Source: Panorpa germanica (lineage: Eukaryota; Arthropoda; Insecta; Mecoptera; Panorpidae). From it: a stretch of 64,000 nt of DNA. A program made the position numbers and the translations under genes. Location: positions 10,978,451-11,042,450 of the forward strand of contig OY783213.1 of the NCBI GenBank assembly GCA_963678705.1, read 5' to 3'. The notes below the pieces were generated by a model. It was given only the letters and a program-made list of their open reading frames with translations, searched no databases and was not told the DNA's origin. This document shows positions 10,490 through 22,574 of the stretch, one piece after another. Positions within the stretch are counted from its first letter, which is position 1; each line of letters opens with the position of its first letter.

Positions 10490-11122
10490 AATGGGCTTGT
10501 GTCCTATTGTGTCTTAATTTCTATAAAAGTGTACTATATATTGATAAAGTGGGTTATTAGAACCTCAAATGTTCAATTATTTTTTAATAACTCCTTTTTA
10601 TGTTAAGAGATATTAACAATTAAAAAAGTCATTTTGTCTCTTTAATTGTTAAAAGGATTCAACGCTGTACACATTCCAAGTTCATGTGACATCACAATCC
10701 TTGTGTAAGGTTACCAATGTTACAGTTCATAAATCTCTGCTATATATATTTATATATCAAAATATCAAATATTATTTACAGCTATTTCAAGGAACAATAA
10801 AATTTCAATATTATGTCTGCCTTAGCAGAGTTAAATAAAATAAAAACTTATTATCTTTGATTTGACTTGATTATTTCGACTACCAACAGCTACAGAATAT
10901 AACCACAGCACTGACTTACTCAACAAATACCTGACGTTAAAATGCATTTCATGTCATACAAATATAGCCGACCATTTTTAGCGTTAAAACTACAATTCAA
11001 ACTTTTAATTGCTATATCTCCGTTAACATTTAGATATTTAATAAAATAGACACATTTATTAACATCGATTTCAATCAACAATTGAAAAATCGACCACTAA
11101 AAAATGAGGACACAAGCCCATT
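10490..11122 (+). mobile_element. MITE family B, complete copy, about 630 bp
   Basis: It is bounded by the perfect 16-bp inverted repeat aatgggcttgtgtcct / aggacacaagcccatt. A second copy with the same order of motifs is at 54974 and a fragment at 25145. Subterminal sequences on the two sides are also loosely inverted, and a small hairpin (taacaattaaa / tttaattgtta) lies near 10614. No coding frame. No clean target duplication could be read, so the superfamily is unassigned. Confidence 0.75.
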
Positions 11123-12150
11123 GCTAAGATCTTATATTACATATTTTCTATTACGTCTATTTTATTGATTTAATTATTCTATTGAACTGTGCCTTGATTC
11201 TTTTGTATTCTAAATGATGGTACAGTAAGCCTAACACGTTATCAAGTTTTTTATGATCATTGATATGTTTTTATATATGTCTACCAATGTCTTTGTTGCC
11301 TATGATAGAATTTCTTCTTGAAAGATGCCGGTAATAGTTTTATTAGATATTCAATTCTCTGCGTAAATTTTCATGAAAACTATTTTCTCTCTTACGCTGA
11401 TAGATAGTTCTTTTTATTTTCATTTGCAATTACACTATGTGAAAATGTGTTGTAATATATTATCCTTAACAAAATAGAGAAAACTAAAATCTCTCTTTCA
11501 TTTAATGAAAATAGATTTTCACAATATCCTGCGGTAAATTATAATTACAGCATATAGTATATAAAGCAACCAAGCTCCCAGAATGCCGTTGTGGTGGTAC
11601 ATTACTTTCAGAGTTGGCGAGAGTCAGACTTTAACTTATAAATATTTAAAGAACGGAATAAAATGACTTTAAAGAATATTTGAAATTCTTCAGACTTTGA
11701 CCAAAGCGCTTTCAATGTCACTTCAAATGTAAAATAATTATATTTACTTTTAGAAAAAGTTTTCTATATAATCTGAAATCGGTACAGTTTTTGGTATACA
11801 GTAAGTACAGCTATAATCTTATGCTCTGCTCTTAAGTTGCAGACCCGCATTAACAGTTATTAATCACAAATTACTTAAGTATAAATAAATTCTGTTTTAA
11901 TTGATAAATTTAACTATCTTTTTTGGGGGATCATCGTTTACTATTACGGTGAAACGATATCATCTTGCTACTACCACCAAAATCTGCACCGACGGCGGCT
12001 CCAGAGAGTATCACGACCAGACCCTTCTACGCACACCACCGAAAGCATACGACAACTTATGATTGGAAACTGTTTTGCGCGTGATTTTATGTCAGCAGTG
12101 ACATTACGCAGCTTTGGAATTTAATTCTAGAAAGCATGTACTCTCACAAA
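11123..12150. other. Intergenic, nothing recognised
   Basis: AT-rich, with one GC-richer patch near 11960-12070. No frame over 60 codons and no repeat match was noted. Confidence 0.45.
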
Positions 12151-12154
12151 GAAC

Positions 12155-12350
12155 TATATAAATTTTAGAACAGTTCTAAAAAATTCAGATCCCAGAATAT
12201 TAATTTTCATAACATATACAATAGAATTCTTTAACAAATTCGCACATATCAATTCTAAATTCTTCAATTAATAACCGGTTTTTAATTTTAATACGCATTT
12301 GTCCATCAAATTTGTATTAAAAACAGTTTTAATAGGCATAAGTGGGAATG
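12155..12350 (-). repeat. Repeat family H, copy 1
   Basis: The complement matches 60121-60375 over the order aatacaaattt, attaaaatta, accggttatt, aaagaattct and gttctaaaat. The outer end carries cattcccact, the motif also present beside the family at 59895, 60970 and 45015. No coding content. Confidence 0.45.
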
Positions 12351-12494
12351 ATCTGCAAGAAAAATTAGATGAATGAAATCAAAATCAAATTATAAAGAGA
12401 AATGTATATTTGAACTGGCAGAAAAGTTATATACGGAATGAAACAAAACCACTGCAAAATTATTTTATTAAAATAATAGGTTATTAAAACTTTT

Positions 12495-12719
12495 ATATGG
12501 TTTCAAAAAGAATTGTCCAGAAGTTTTTTAACCACTATTTGTCGAATAAGATCAGGAGATCTTCAAAAATCCTCACATTTATATAAAATCAAAATATTAC
12601 GGTCTCTGAACTATGTTTGTGGAGAGGAGGAGATAGTTGAACAATGTCTAGTCTTCCAACAAGAACGAACAGCTTTTCCTAATCCGGCCCTGTATTTGTT
12701 TAATAACTTCTTTACGTAA
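12495..12719 (+). pseudogene. LINE remnant: C-terminal end of a reverse transcriptase ORF
   Basis: The frame 12513-12719 reads ..SRSFLTTICRIRSGDLQKSS..HLYKIKI followed by YVCGEEEIVEQCLVF. This matches the common insect LINE pattern ..TL.RLR.GH..TP.HLYRI...C.CGE.....HI.F.C, although the His of the knuckle is gone. Upstream, related residues continue in a shifted frame (ELAEKLYTE, then a stop), so the copy is frame-shifted and 5'-truncated. It is the same lineage as the remnant at 58113. Confidence 0.6.
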
Positions 12720-12724
12720 ATTAA

Positions 12725-13300
12725 TTCTATTAAAATTTACAACAGTCGTCTTTATACACTTAAATAAGTTAATATGACTAAGTCACTACTTTCGCCTTTA
12801 ATTTAATTGTCTCAAATTAAACCAATCCTCAGCCTTTGACGTCTACCTAGGGTTATTTAGGGTCGCCCTGTTTGTTAACTATGTCTGGAATATTTTACAG
12901 CTAACAAATTACATTGCTTGCTTCAATTAATTCATATTTTAATGCCTTCATTAAAGTTTTATGATAAGAATTTTGTACGTGTTATAAAATATACGTTTAT
13001 CAATGTAATCACTTTGGGATTAAAATGTATGAAATAAAGTGTTTTGTTTTGATAACATTTAGTACTTTCATAAAACTACGTCTCTACCAAATATTTAGCG
13101 GATACCAACCAGAGACGCTTAAAAGGGGTTTTCTTTCATGATTTTCTCTTACTCTGGTTCAGTGTTCGCATCAAAAAAGAATATACTCATCGTATTTAGT
13201 ATTTACGTAACATTTACATTGAAATTAACAATTCAATTTAAATTTTGAGATATTATTAATTACCACAATTTGTTACCAAATTGTTAAATTTCAAGTCCTG
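12725..13300. other. Intergenic, nothing recognised
   Basis: AT-rich sequence between the LINE remnant and repeat D. No frame or repeat was identified. Confidence 0.45.
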
Positions 13301-13302
13301 GT

Positions 13303-13900
13303 TAAGGGGGGCGTAAGGTTTTAACTTTTTTCTTTTTCATTTTTTTTTACTTGTACAACATATGAAGTTTATTATGTGAAAATTTGAAGTCGATTGGAGT
13401 AAAACTGTCAGAGATATAGAGTTTTAAGTCTTTACCTCTCTGGTCTAGTTTCGTGTTACTTTGAAACTTTTAAACGCGGTTTCTCACACATTTAGCTTTT
13501 TCAGAGTCGGTGCCTTCTCTAGTTCAAAATCTACTGGACTGATTCTTTTGAAATTTTGTACACTCCTTCTTTACATAAATGCCGAGGTAACTCTGTCGAG
13601 TGAACACGAAACGTGAAACACGAACTAATAAAATCATTTTGGTTTTTCGATTTCAGAAAAACCAGTGATGAGTTATGAGTGGCACCGCAATGTTACTTTT
13701 TTTTGTGACGTCTGTGGAGATTCGCTGTCAATACCTCATTTCTTGACATTTATTTAAGAAAATTTCACAAAGTATTCTTCAAATGTTATTTTATCATGTA
13801 GTAATTATAGAAATAATTATATATTAACTGTGTCGTTAAAAAACATTATCGAAAATATGCTTTTTTATCGTTTTGACCTTACAAACCCCCGCCCCCCAAT
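13303..13900 (+). repeat. Repeat family D, copy 1
   Basis: About 600 bp shared with inverted copies at 18596, 31665 and 46578. One end reads ttaaggggggcgtaaggttt. The other, complemented, reads ggggtttgtaaggtcaaaac, so the termini are imperfect inverted repeats built on a G-run plus 'gtaaggt'. Its in-phase frame is broken by a stop at the TFI*ENF position. Confidence 0.7.
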
Positions 13901-13904
13901 CAAT

Positions 13905-15115
13905 AAGACAATCTGTATATTGACATAAAGTCATGACGAGAGATTTGGCTCAGACACACACACACACTGGGCAAAATTGAATTTCCAGAGCGTACATTGA
14001 CTCTACTGGATATAATCCTCTGTAAGGTCACAGTTTTTAATAAGTATAGGGCTAGAAACCCTTCGTTGTTCTTACTCCTTCACGTCCCACCCTTCAACCT
14101 TATTAAAAAAAACCACATCTGTTATGAAATCATTCAATCATTTCTTGTCCCCTAAATAAACATAACCTTTAAATATTTTAGCGATTGCCTTTAATAATAC
14201 CGCGTGTGTAAACAGTAGCTGAAGCTATACAAGAGAAAAACTGACCAACCCTGTTTCTTTGACATCCCTATTTGCTTAATAGCCAATTTACTGCATACTT
14301 CATTTAATATCGGTCTTTGACATTTTCTCATAAATGTATTTTTGCCGCAGTACTTTAACGTAGGCTGAATTTAATGACAAAACGGGAAAAACAGATGGCA
14401 GGAGTGTACTACGAGTTCATCAGCAGTCCTTGTGTGACACTAAGCACTTCATCAATGCGACATAAAAAGCTTGAAGGAGACATAAGTAGAGGCAGAAAAT
14501 GAACAAACAGTAAATTATAGTATAGACTACAGCATAGTGTAGGAGTATTTAGAAAACCGTGTCGATAAAGTAGAAATCAACAATAAATTGTTTTTTACAA
14601 ACATTTTTTTTTATTCAACTATTTTGAATTTATAATCTATTATGATTTTCAAATAAATGAATAATATTTTTAAAAAATGCATTTGGATCTTAGGATTTAA
14701 ATATAATTTACATAAAAAGTTTTTTCATAGAATAATATATTTTAAAACTGACAAAGATAAATAAGAAATAACGAGTATGTATAATGTATACTGGTATATA
14801 CATCGTTGTTGAACGCCTGATAGAAGTGCAACCAAACTTACAACTATTTAAAATTTGAATTTCATTTTACCGCTTAATTGTTAGCTATATTTTGATATCA
14901 GAAAGTCTGCAGAATATAATAAGTATAATAAACTTTATGTGTTGCCGAGGCAGCTGCTATCATTGTCACGTTTTATTTTGCATCCCTTTTATACTTCTCT
15001 AGTAAAGAAACGGTTTGTACCTTTTTAATTATTAAAGGGTCAAAAATGACTATTTCAATCGTTAATAACTTAAATAAAAATAATTGGAAATTTCAGCTAA
15101 CTTTATTTTTTATCA
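13905..15115. other. Intergenic, short CA repeat, otherwise nothing recognised
   Basis: A short (CA)n run lies at about 13953. The remaining 1.2 kb shows no gene-like frame and no match to other repeats in the window. Confidence 0.45.
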
Positions 15116-15118
15116 GTA

Positions 15119-15421
15119 TGGAACCGTATTTAAACGACGGCGAATTCAGACGTAACTCGGCGGCATGGTTGAGCGGCTACTACTCTAGAGCAAGCCGACT
15201 ACTATGTCTTTGCATGTTTGTGTCACAATACATACATACCACGTACCGACACAACAGTACGTGAAGTCAAATTTGTGTATTGGAGTTATTTTGTACTAAC
15301 ATAATTTACCATGAAAGCAAACTTTTACTTGAATTTTTATCGAAACACCACTTTTTTTCATTCTCTTTCATATCTTCTTCAAGGTATACGCTTGATTAAA
15401 ATTCGCTTAAATACGGTTCCA
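15119..15421. mobile_element. TA-flanked MITE, 303 bp
   Basis: The left end tggaaccgtatttaaacga and the complement of the right end tggaaccgtatttaagcga are 19-bp inverted repeats with one mismatch. TA stands immediately outside both ends (15117-15118 and 15422-15423), which suggests Tc1/mariner-type integration. The 72-codon frame at 15046 crosses its left boundary and is not a gene. Only one copy is present in the window. Confidence 0.75.
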
Positions 15422-15423
15422 TA

Positions 15424-16075
15424 GTGAGGCAGGCATTAAAACATTTTATCTCTACAAAATATCGAAATTTAAAAAAACATTTTAGCTACTCCCTACACAA
15501 ATTTCATGACGTAAAATATAAGAAAGTAAACATACACCTGGAACATTATAACATTAGATAATAACATAAAGTTATGCAGCTTATTTGAATGATGCTCGTA
15601 CTTACACAAACTATAAAATAGCGAACAACACTATTAACATCTCGCTATTTCTCTCAAGAGGGTCTAGACGTTGTTTACGAACATGAGCCTCACCATATTG
15701 AGATATCAAACACTGTTTAAATTATGTTCAAGTAAGAAATATATTATGTTTTATGTTAATGTTGATGTAACCATTCTATTTGCGTTGAATTCATTAAGGA
15801 GCTTTACTCGTACTTTAAATAGATGAACTTACATTTCAACAAAGCTCAATTGCTCAAAATATGCTCGTACAAATGCGAGTTTGTAGTCGTATATGATATT
15901 GTTATGTATCTGTACTTGTAGAAGAACAAGTGCTCAAACTAACTCATATTTAAATGAAGTTACATTTGAATTATATTTTCCGTTAAGTAAATAATCATAC
16001 ACAATGTGCTTGTGAATCATGAAGTTGGCTACCAGAACCTATAATGTCTAATTATATTTTAGTAACTACTTATAT
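15424..16075. other. Intergenic with a motif shared with 23233
   Basis: The segment at about 15534 (acacctggaacattataa) recurs at 23236, which suggests a short dispersed repeat of unknown type. Nothing else was recognised. Confidence 0.4.
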
Positions 16076-16077
16076 CC

Positions 16078-16314
16078 CAGTAAACATTTTGGAGTCACTT
16101 TGACAACATATTGAAGATGCGTATACATTGTTTGTCATGAAAGAGTTCATTTACAGTTCAGTTTCTCACAGTCGTTCGTATAAAATATCTATATCATCAG
16201 CTACAAATGGCGAAAGCACTCCATCTGTCGGAATACAAATGAAGATAAAGTTGATGCCAACTATAATTGAAGTGCTATAGTAATAGAAACCTTACTTCAC
16301 TAAATTGTTTACTG
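16078..16314 (+). mobile_element. MITE family C, complete copy, 237 bp
   Basis: The termini cagtaaaca and tgtttactg are a perfect 9-bp inverted repeat. The interior matches the copy at 50571 throughout, including ggaatacaaatgaagataaa. No coding capacity. Superfamily unassigned because no target duplication could be read. Confidence 0.75.
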
Positions 16315-16319
16315 AGTAC

Positions 16320-16720
16320 TAAAGGTATCCAACGTTATAGAAAATCCTACGTCACTTGCACAGACTTGCTATCTCTTTTATACAACAGAGACATATACGA
16401 GTGTCTGTGTAATTTCTGATTCCGGCAGCTCACTCTCGCCGAGACAGGCAAGATCCAGTGTCGGCTCATGTTGGCCTGTCTCAAGTGCTCTCGCTTCGCG
16501 TTGGCTTGTCTCGGTTGATGTGCGGTCTTTTGACACAAGTCAAAGCAAACGAGATGTAAGACCAATAGCCATGGTTATTCTCGGCACATCGACAAATGTT
16601 TTGACAAATTCGAATCTCGCTTAAAGCGGCTTCAGAAGATGCGATGAACGTTTGATTCAAAGGCTTGTCTTCAACGTGTGCGTCAAATATTGGAAGATTG
16701 ACATGGCAAGTTTCTTGCTA
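16320..16720. other. GC-richer block of unknown origin
   Basis: Clearly richer in G and C than its surroundings, with similar phrases repeated internally (ggcctgtctc, ggcttgtctc). The 72-codon minus-strand frame at 16347-16565 has no recognisable similarity. It could be an exon, a CpG-preserving transposon end or foreign sequence; nothing decides between these. Confidence 0.35.
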
Positions 16721-16724
16721 CACG

Positions 16725-17330
16725 GTTTTTTTTTTCCTTTTTACAAGAATATTACAACTAAGCGTGGCTTATCTAGTAATTTATATATAAAAAAGTTAAA
16801 TATAATTGTTCAGTTCTAGTCCACTGACTAGTTCAAAAATTTTAAAAACGTGTATGGTTTGTAGTAGCAGAATGACAGGGTCAAGTATTCCGGCTTGGTC
16901 CTCTTCAATCTGCGCAGATTCTCTCTGTTATTAAGCAGCTGCAGAATTTCATCATTCTGGTGGTTCTGCAGTAGCAGTAGATGTTTGCTTGCTGCCTTTC
17001 TGACTTCTACGTCTACGGTGCTACACGGTGGAATAAATGTATTATTTATTTTATTAATTTGTTGATATTATTGACACTGACACTGTTTAACAAAAACTTT
17101 TAAGTAAATAAAGAAACTTTCACTTAGCGTCCTGTTTTGTTATATGTGCGCAGTACATATCTACCGCCCAGTTCATTACTAAGACATCTCCTTAGACAAC
17201 AACTAGAGATATGAGTTGCAGTTGTATGTAACATTTCTAGTATCGACAAAAGGGCTAGTATAGTCATAAGCAGTTACTTTAATATTTAGTTATTCCTATT
17301 GAATTATTTCACCTCTCGATACACGGTTGA
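16725..17330. other. Intergenic, nothing recognised
   Basis: AT-rich DNA with no frame, terminal repeat or shared repeat identified. Confidence 0.4.
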
Positions 17331-17332
17331 TA

Positions 17333-17359
17333 TCTCTCTCTCTCTCTCTCTCTCTCTCC
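17333..17359. repeat. (TC)n microsatellite
   Basis: About 13 uninterrupted TC units. Confidence 0.9.
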
Positions 17360-18595
17360 TCGCCCTCGTTTTCCATCTCTCATCAAAATATTACTCAAAA
17401 GACAGAACGATCTCTACTTTAATATTCGATTTATGCAAAAGATTCTAACATTATAACTAGACTGGTAAATAACAAGAAGGGTTAATGAAGCAAAATGAAT
17501 TCTTGAAGACAAACTCGCTGTTACTTTGAATTAGTGACGACGACAAGTTACAAGTTTTGTGGTAGCGAGTTGTTGTACAGCGTGTGACGTATGGTACGAG
17601 GTACGTGTAAGACTCGAGCAACATTTTCATACATGTCTGAGGATTACATAAATGTTGATTTAACATATTTGGAATTAAATTAAATGGTATTAAGTTACTG
17701 AAACTGTTAAAGACACCAAACATACATCAGCATTTAATTAGCGGTTATACTGTCTTGATTTTAATTGAATAGACTAATACTTTTATGTCAATATTATATG
17801 TTACGAAATATTCTAAGGCTGCTTGTTAGATAATACACATAATTAAAGAGGTCTTCAACTTCTTAACTACAAAACAAAAGAATATTTTAAAATCCATGGA
17901 CCAAAATTTCTTTAGATGTTCCGAATTAAGATTGAAACTTTTTTGTTTCACAAAAATACTACCCAGATTTTTTTAAATACCATAAGTAAGGGATTTATTA
18001 GTGTTGCATGTTTATGTCGCACTAGTCTGTACGTAAAAAGTACAACACATTTAGTACACTCATGTCTAAATAATGTCAACTAATGAATGAAAATATATAA
18101 ATTTTGAATGTCGCACCAGTCTATATCATACATTAGAAACTATTTGGATTGCACTGTACAACATATTTTGTGATTCACATCAGAGAATCATAAAAATTAA
18201 AATAGCTGCTGTTACTCAAAAATACGAATTTTTATTATAAAAGTAAAAAAAAAAAAATACGAAAGAGAACAGAAAAACAAAAAAGAAATTTGAAACTCAT
18301 TTAGTCTAAAACATTTTTTACTGCGAAAAAACAACGTAAATAAAGTTTCTTTTTCGTGAAACATGACATTTGTGTATATTTAAAGATATTCAAAAGTATT
18401 TTAAAATTTATTAACAACCAAACTTTCTATTACGAGAGCTGAGGGTTATAAAAATTTAATAGTTATTGGCGGTAATAAAACCACTACATTTTAGGAATGA
18501 AGCTAAAGTTGATAACAAGTTTAAAGGTGCTTTAAAGAAAAGTTCTGTGTGAGCTAGACGCAGTTGTGTTGTATGGATATTCAAAGCTAACTGAA
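17360..18595. other. Intergenic, nothing recognised
   Basis: The 88-codon minus-strand frame at 17457-17723 has no family resemblance. The phrase 'gtcgcac(c/t)agtct' occurs at 18016 and 18111 and hints at a local degenerate duplication of about 95 bp. Confidence 0.4.
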
Positions 18596-19290
18596 GAGGG
18601 AGGGGTAAGGTCGAAACGATAAAAAAGAAGCATATTTTCGATAATGTTTTTTGACGACACGAGTAATATATAATTATTTCTATAATTACTATATGATAAA
18701 ATGGCATTTGAAGAATACTTTGTGAAATTTTCATAAATAAATGTCAAGAAATGAGGCATTGATAGCGAATCTCCGTAGACGTCACAAAAAAAAGTAACAT
18801 TGCGGTGCCACTCATAACTCATCACTGGAGTTTCTGAAATCGAAAAACCAAAATGATTTCATTAGATAATAAGATACTGCAGGTAACGTTGTAGCATTTT
18901 TCTTTTTTATTAATTTTTCAATTTTTTACAGCACTTAAAAGTCAAAATACCGATTATTCATGAAAAAAATCAGAAACTTTGTTATTTTAAAATACGTTAA
19001 AATTAAAAAGTTTTAAAAAAATCGACAACGTTACCTTGGCATTTATGTAAAGAAAGAGTGTGCAAAATTTTAAAAGAATTGGGCGAGTAGATTTTGAGCT
19101 AGAGATGGCACCGACTCTGAAAAAGCTATGTGTGAGAAAACGCATTTAAAAGTTTCAAAATAACACGAAAGCAGACCAGAGAGGTGAAGACTTAAAACTC
19201 TATAACTCCGACAGTTTTCCACCAATCGACTTTAAATTTTCACACAATAAACCTAATATGTTGTACATTAATATAAATACATTAAAAGAA
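18596..19290 (-). repeat. Repeat family D, copy 2
   Basis: Inverted relative to copy 1. It carries the family signature aaagaaagagtgtgcaaaat at about 19051 and the conserved terminus ggggtaaggtcgaaacg. Two minus-strand frames (18456-18734 and 18532-18825) fall in it. One reads MSYEWHRNVTFFCDV, like the equivalent place in copies 1 and 4, but substitutions between the copies mostly change amino acids, so it does not look like a gene under selection. Confidence 0.7.
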
Positions 19291-19294
19291 TCAT

Positions 19295-19865
19295 TTTAAT
19301 GTTTGATGAAAAAATAAATGATGCATTTTCAGAATTCAAGAATTTTCTTAATAAAAAATACTTAACACAAAAAACACAAATCGTTGATTTCATTTACTCG
19401 TACATATTTTTCTTCAGTGTTATTTATTATTAAATTTTTCTTTGTAAATAGATTGTAGTATCTCTTGTAGTTAATGAATCACTCCGTCACCCCCTCAAAT
19501 ACCACTTCTTAGCTTCCAATCACACAGTAGCAGCACAATCCTCCTCCACCCTCACCCAACATTTTCTTAACTCTCGGAAACTCATTTAATAATCATTCCT
19601 GCAGCATTTCATATTTAATTCATAAAGCGTGCGTATAGCTCAACACCCCACCAGTCCCCCTCTTGCCACTCCTCTATCCCTGTCCTGAAATGTCCTCCTA
19701 CTATTACACTTAATAATATCAACGTTCGTTGAATTATATGTGTATCACATAACAAAGCGTATTTACAATTCGCTCTGATATAATTGGAATATAACAATGA
19801 ACAATCCAGTTTTATGTTATTAAATAATTTTGGTACATTTATGCATTAACAATATAGATTATATT
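19295..19865. other. Intergenic with a C-rich block
   Basis: About 19480-19700 is pyrimidine-rich on the plus strand, with several CCCC runs. No frame or repeat match was found. Confidence 0.4.
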
Positions 19866-19868
19866 TTA

Positions 19869-20277
19869 TGTCGTTACGTTATGCCGTGACGTCATTCCGT
19901 TAGGGTATGATGTGACGGTATACCGGGACTGTATGACGTGACGTTATTTCGTTAGGGTATGACGTGATGGTATGACATGACGTTATGCTGTGACGGAATG
20001 ACGTGACGTTATGCTGTGACGGTGTGACGTGACGTTATGTCGTGACGCAATGACGTGATTTTATTCCGTGACGGTATGCCGTGACATTATGCCGTGACGG
20101 TATGCCGTGACGTTATGCCGTGATTTTATGACGTGACATTATGCCGTCACGTTATGACGTTACTGCATGAAGTGAAGTCATACCGTAACGTTATAATGTG
20201 GCGTTATGACGTGTTGCTTTGACGTCACGCTACGACGTAACGTTACAGCGTGACGTTATGACGTGACGGTAGCAAGT
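19869..20277. repeat. Degenerate minisatellite with TGACG-containing units
   Basis: About 410 bp of short degenerate units of the type gttatgccgtgac / ggtatgacgtgac, roughly 10 bp each and often paired to about 20 bp. Most units hold TGACG or its complement. Full CRE-type palindromes TGACGTCA or close relatives occur near 19887 and 20220. No coding content. Confidence 0.85.
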
Positions 20278-20289
20278 GAAGTAGTCGCT

Positions 20290-20781
20290 TCAAGAAACAG
20301 AATAACACAATAACAGTGACTAGATATAAATGAATTCCGTCACACCTTCGCTCCGCTTCACTGCCTATAAAAAACGTAACAAAAACGTAATACCCACGTA
20401 ACAGTTTTCATTGAAAAAACGTTTTTCTATAGAATAAATAACAAGGCCACAGAGTGAAGCCTGACATACTTCATTTAACTATATAAATATGTATATGTTA
20501 GATGAAAAACGTCTGGAAAATTGTTTGTATTAAATAAGTAAAAAAGCAAATACGATGACACTTGCTTTGTGCTTAAAGTGTCTGTCAAAAAAATAAAAGA
20601 AATTGAAAAACAAGAAAATAAGAAAAATTCTTTGTGAATTACAAAGAAAAAAACAAATATTTCTTATAAATATTCATAGCAAAAGCAAAAGGACTTATGA
20701 AGAAAAAATTCATTGTTCAAATCAGTTTTATTATGAAATATTTCAGGGAAAGCGATGTATATTAAATTGTATTACATATAC

Positions 20782-20785
<4 letters not shown>
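20290..20785. other. Intergenic, A-rich, nothing recognised
   Basis: A Lys-rich frame (20603-20845) runs straight into the TA repeat and ends in alternating Tyr-Ile codons. It is a by-product of composition, not a gene. Confidence 0.45.

Positions 20786-20787
<2 letters not shown>

Positions 20788-20843
<56 letters not shown>
20788..20843. repeat. (TA)n microsatellite
   Basis: About 28 uninterrupted TA units. Confidence 0.95.
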
Positions 20844-20844
<1 letters not shown>

Positions 20845-20848
<4 letters not shown>

Positions 20849-22570
20849 TAATTAAAATATTATATTACACGACGTATACAAATATACAAAAAATATAGAC
20901 AAAGCAAACAATTTAAATTGAAATGCTTCATATAGAATTTCATTAGTAAATAACTGGTAATTTTTTAGTTAAATATTATAAAAGAAAGTTTGGAATTTAT
21001 GTAAAATCGTTAATCAAGATTCTTAAGATAAGTAAAGGTATATCAACCGTCTTTCTTACGATATAAATAATACGAAAAAGGTTGCTTTATGATTACTTTG
21101 ATCGTAAGAGGTATTTTAATAATTTTAATAGTATTAAAAAGAAAACTTGTTATATTAATATTTTTATGATAAATAACCAAGAGCAAAGTCAGAATATGGT
21201 TCTAAATTAGTAACAAAGGAAACTAATAAATACGATTATATTATCCAGTAAATAGTTTGGTGACATGGCAAGCGATGTGAAATTCCCATTAGCGTACCTA
21301 TTTTCGTTACTTGGTTTCTGAAAGGTGAAGTGATTTCACCATTTGTAGTCTATAACAGATAATTCATATAAACGACTGAAGTAATTCACGTAGTATGTGT
21401 AATCATGTAGCGAATGAATCTATAAGTAAGCACAATAACTTAGCTTATGCGATAAAATTGTAATATTCAATTGAGAAATAGAAATCATTAATTACTAATA
21501 TAGAAATTTAGGAAAAAAACTAAATAGAAGAAATGAAAGGGAGCCGATAGAACGAAGAAGAAAGAAAAGAGAAAGTAACAAGAATTAGATATCGAAGAAT
21601 TTCTGTTTCGTATAGATATAAGGACACTTAGGATATTAACTGATTCATTTTAAACAAGTAATCTTGGAAGATTAGGCAACTTTAGATCTTAGTAATTTAT
21701 CTTTACGAATATAGAATTTTTAACTTGAAGTAAGCATAAAGATTTAAAATTAAAAAAAAAAACCGGCACTGTATTTCATACGCCCAGCGAGAAGTAAAAA
21801 TCAAAGTTTACATATAAATATATTTACGTCAATTAAAAAAGAGATTATTATAAAAAAAACGTCAAAACGTAAAAGTAATACATGTTCTTCACTCTGTCCA
21901 GAAACTTGTATTATTCCTCTAATACGTGGCACTGTCTTCAAGCAACGCAATTAATCCATCATCTGTATTACGTCTTACCGCACCTTTCTTCGTTTGAAAG
22001 GAAATTGTCATCTCCTCCATATGAGTAAAGAAAAAGAGTAGTCAACTGGGATCACGCTTCCCAGGCGTTTGATGTTGAGAGTTGAGTAAAGAATCAAGTC
22101 GTTGAAGATCGGTGAAGAAACCTCAACCATTGCGTTATTCTCCAGTGACTTGATGGAGATGGAGACGGAGACTCTCAGACATATGACTTGGTTTTATTAT
22201 TGTGTACAGAGAATGAAGTGACAAAACGACTGCGGACTGCGAAACCTGGATAACGGACCAAACCATTTATCAACAGGGTCCTAGGGACTGATGCTAAAAT
22301 TGTTTATTTTCAAGGGTATAAGGTTTTTAGTGTGTGTGATCCTAAAACAAAATAAAACTAAGCTGTATAAATGTGTGAAATTAAGTCCTATCCCAAACAA
22401 TATATACATTTTAAACATTTACAATACATAAATTACAATATATAGATACAAGTATGGGTTTTTAATTAAAGAGATTAAATTAGTTTTATTGAATCGTTAT
22501 GTGATTACGTTTTTTCATTAACAAAACCCGTGAAAGAGTTTTGCTTGTTTACATATATTGTCATATATTA
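20845..22570. other. Intergenic, nothing recognised
   Basis: The segment at about 21890-22270 is less AT-rich than its surroundings and holds a 40-codon minus-strand frame with no recognisable similarity. It could be a diverged exon or repeat. The rest shows nothing. Confidence 0.4.
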
Positions 22571-22574
22571 TAAA

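Noticed and set aside
15046..15264. 72-codon plus-strand frame
   Set aside because: It crosses the boundary of the TA-flanked MITE at 15119.
16347..16565. 72-codon Arg/His-rich minus-strand frame
   Set aside because: No recognisable family; the open frame is expected from the GC-richer composition of the block.
18532..18825. Frame MSYEWHRNVTFFCDV shared by family D copies
   Set aside because: Differences between copies mostly change amino acids, copy 1 has a stop and copy 3 a deletion; shared DNA explains the similarity better than a conserved protein.
19869..20277. Telomeric or CRISPR-like array
   Set aside because: Units are degenerate, about 10 bp, have no spacers and do not resemble TTAGG; it is a minisatellite.
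20603..20845. 80-codon Lys-rich frame ending in Tyr-Ile repeats
   Set aside because: Its end is the translation of the TA microsatellite.
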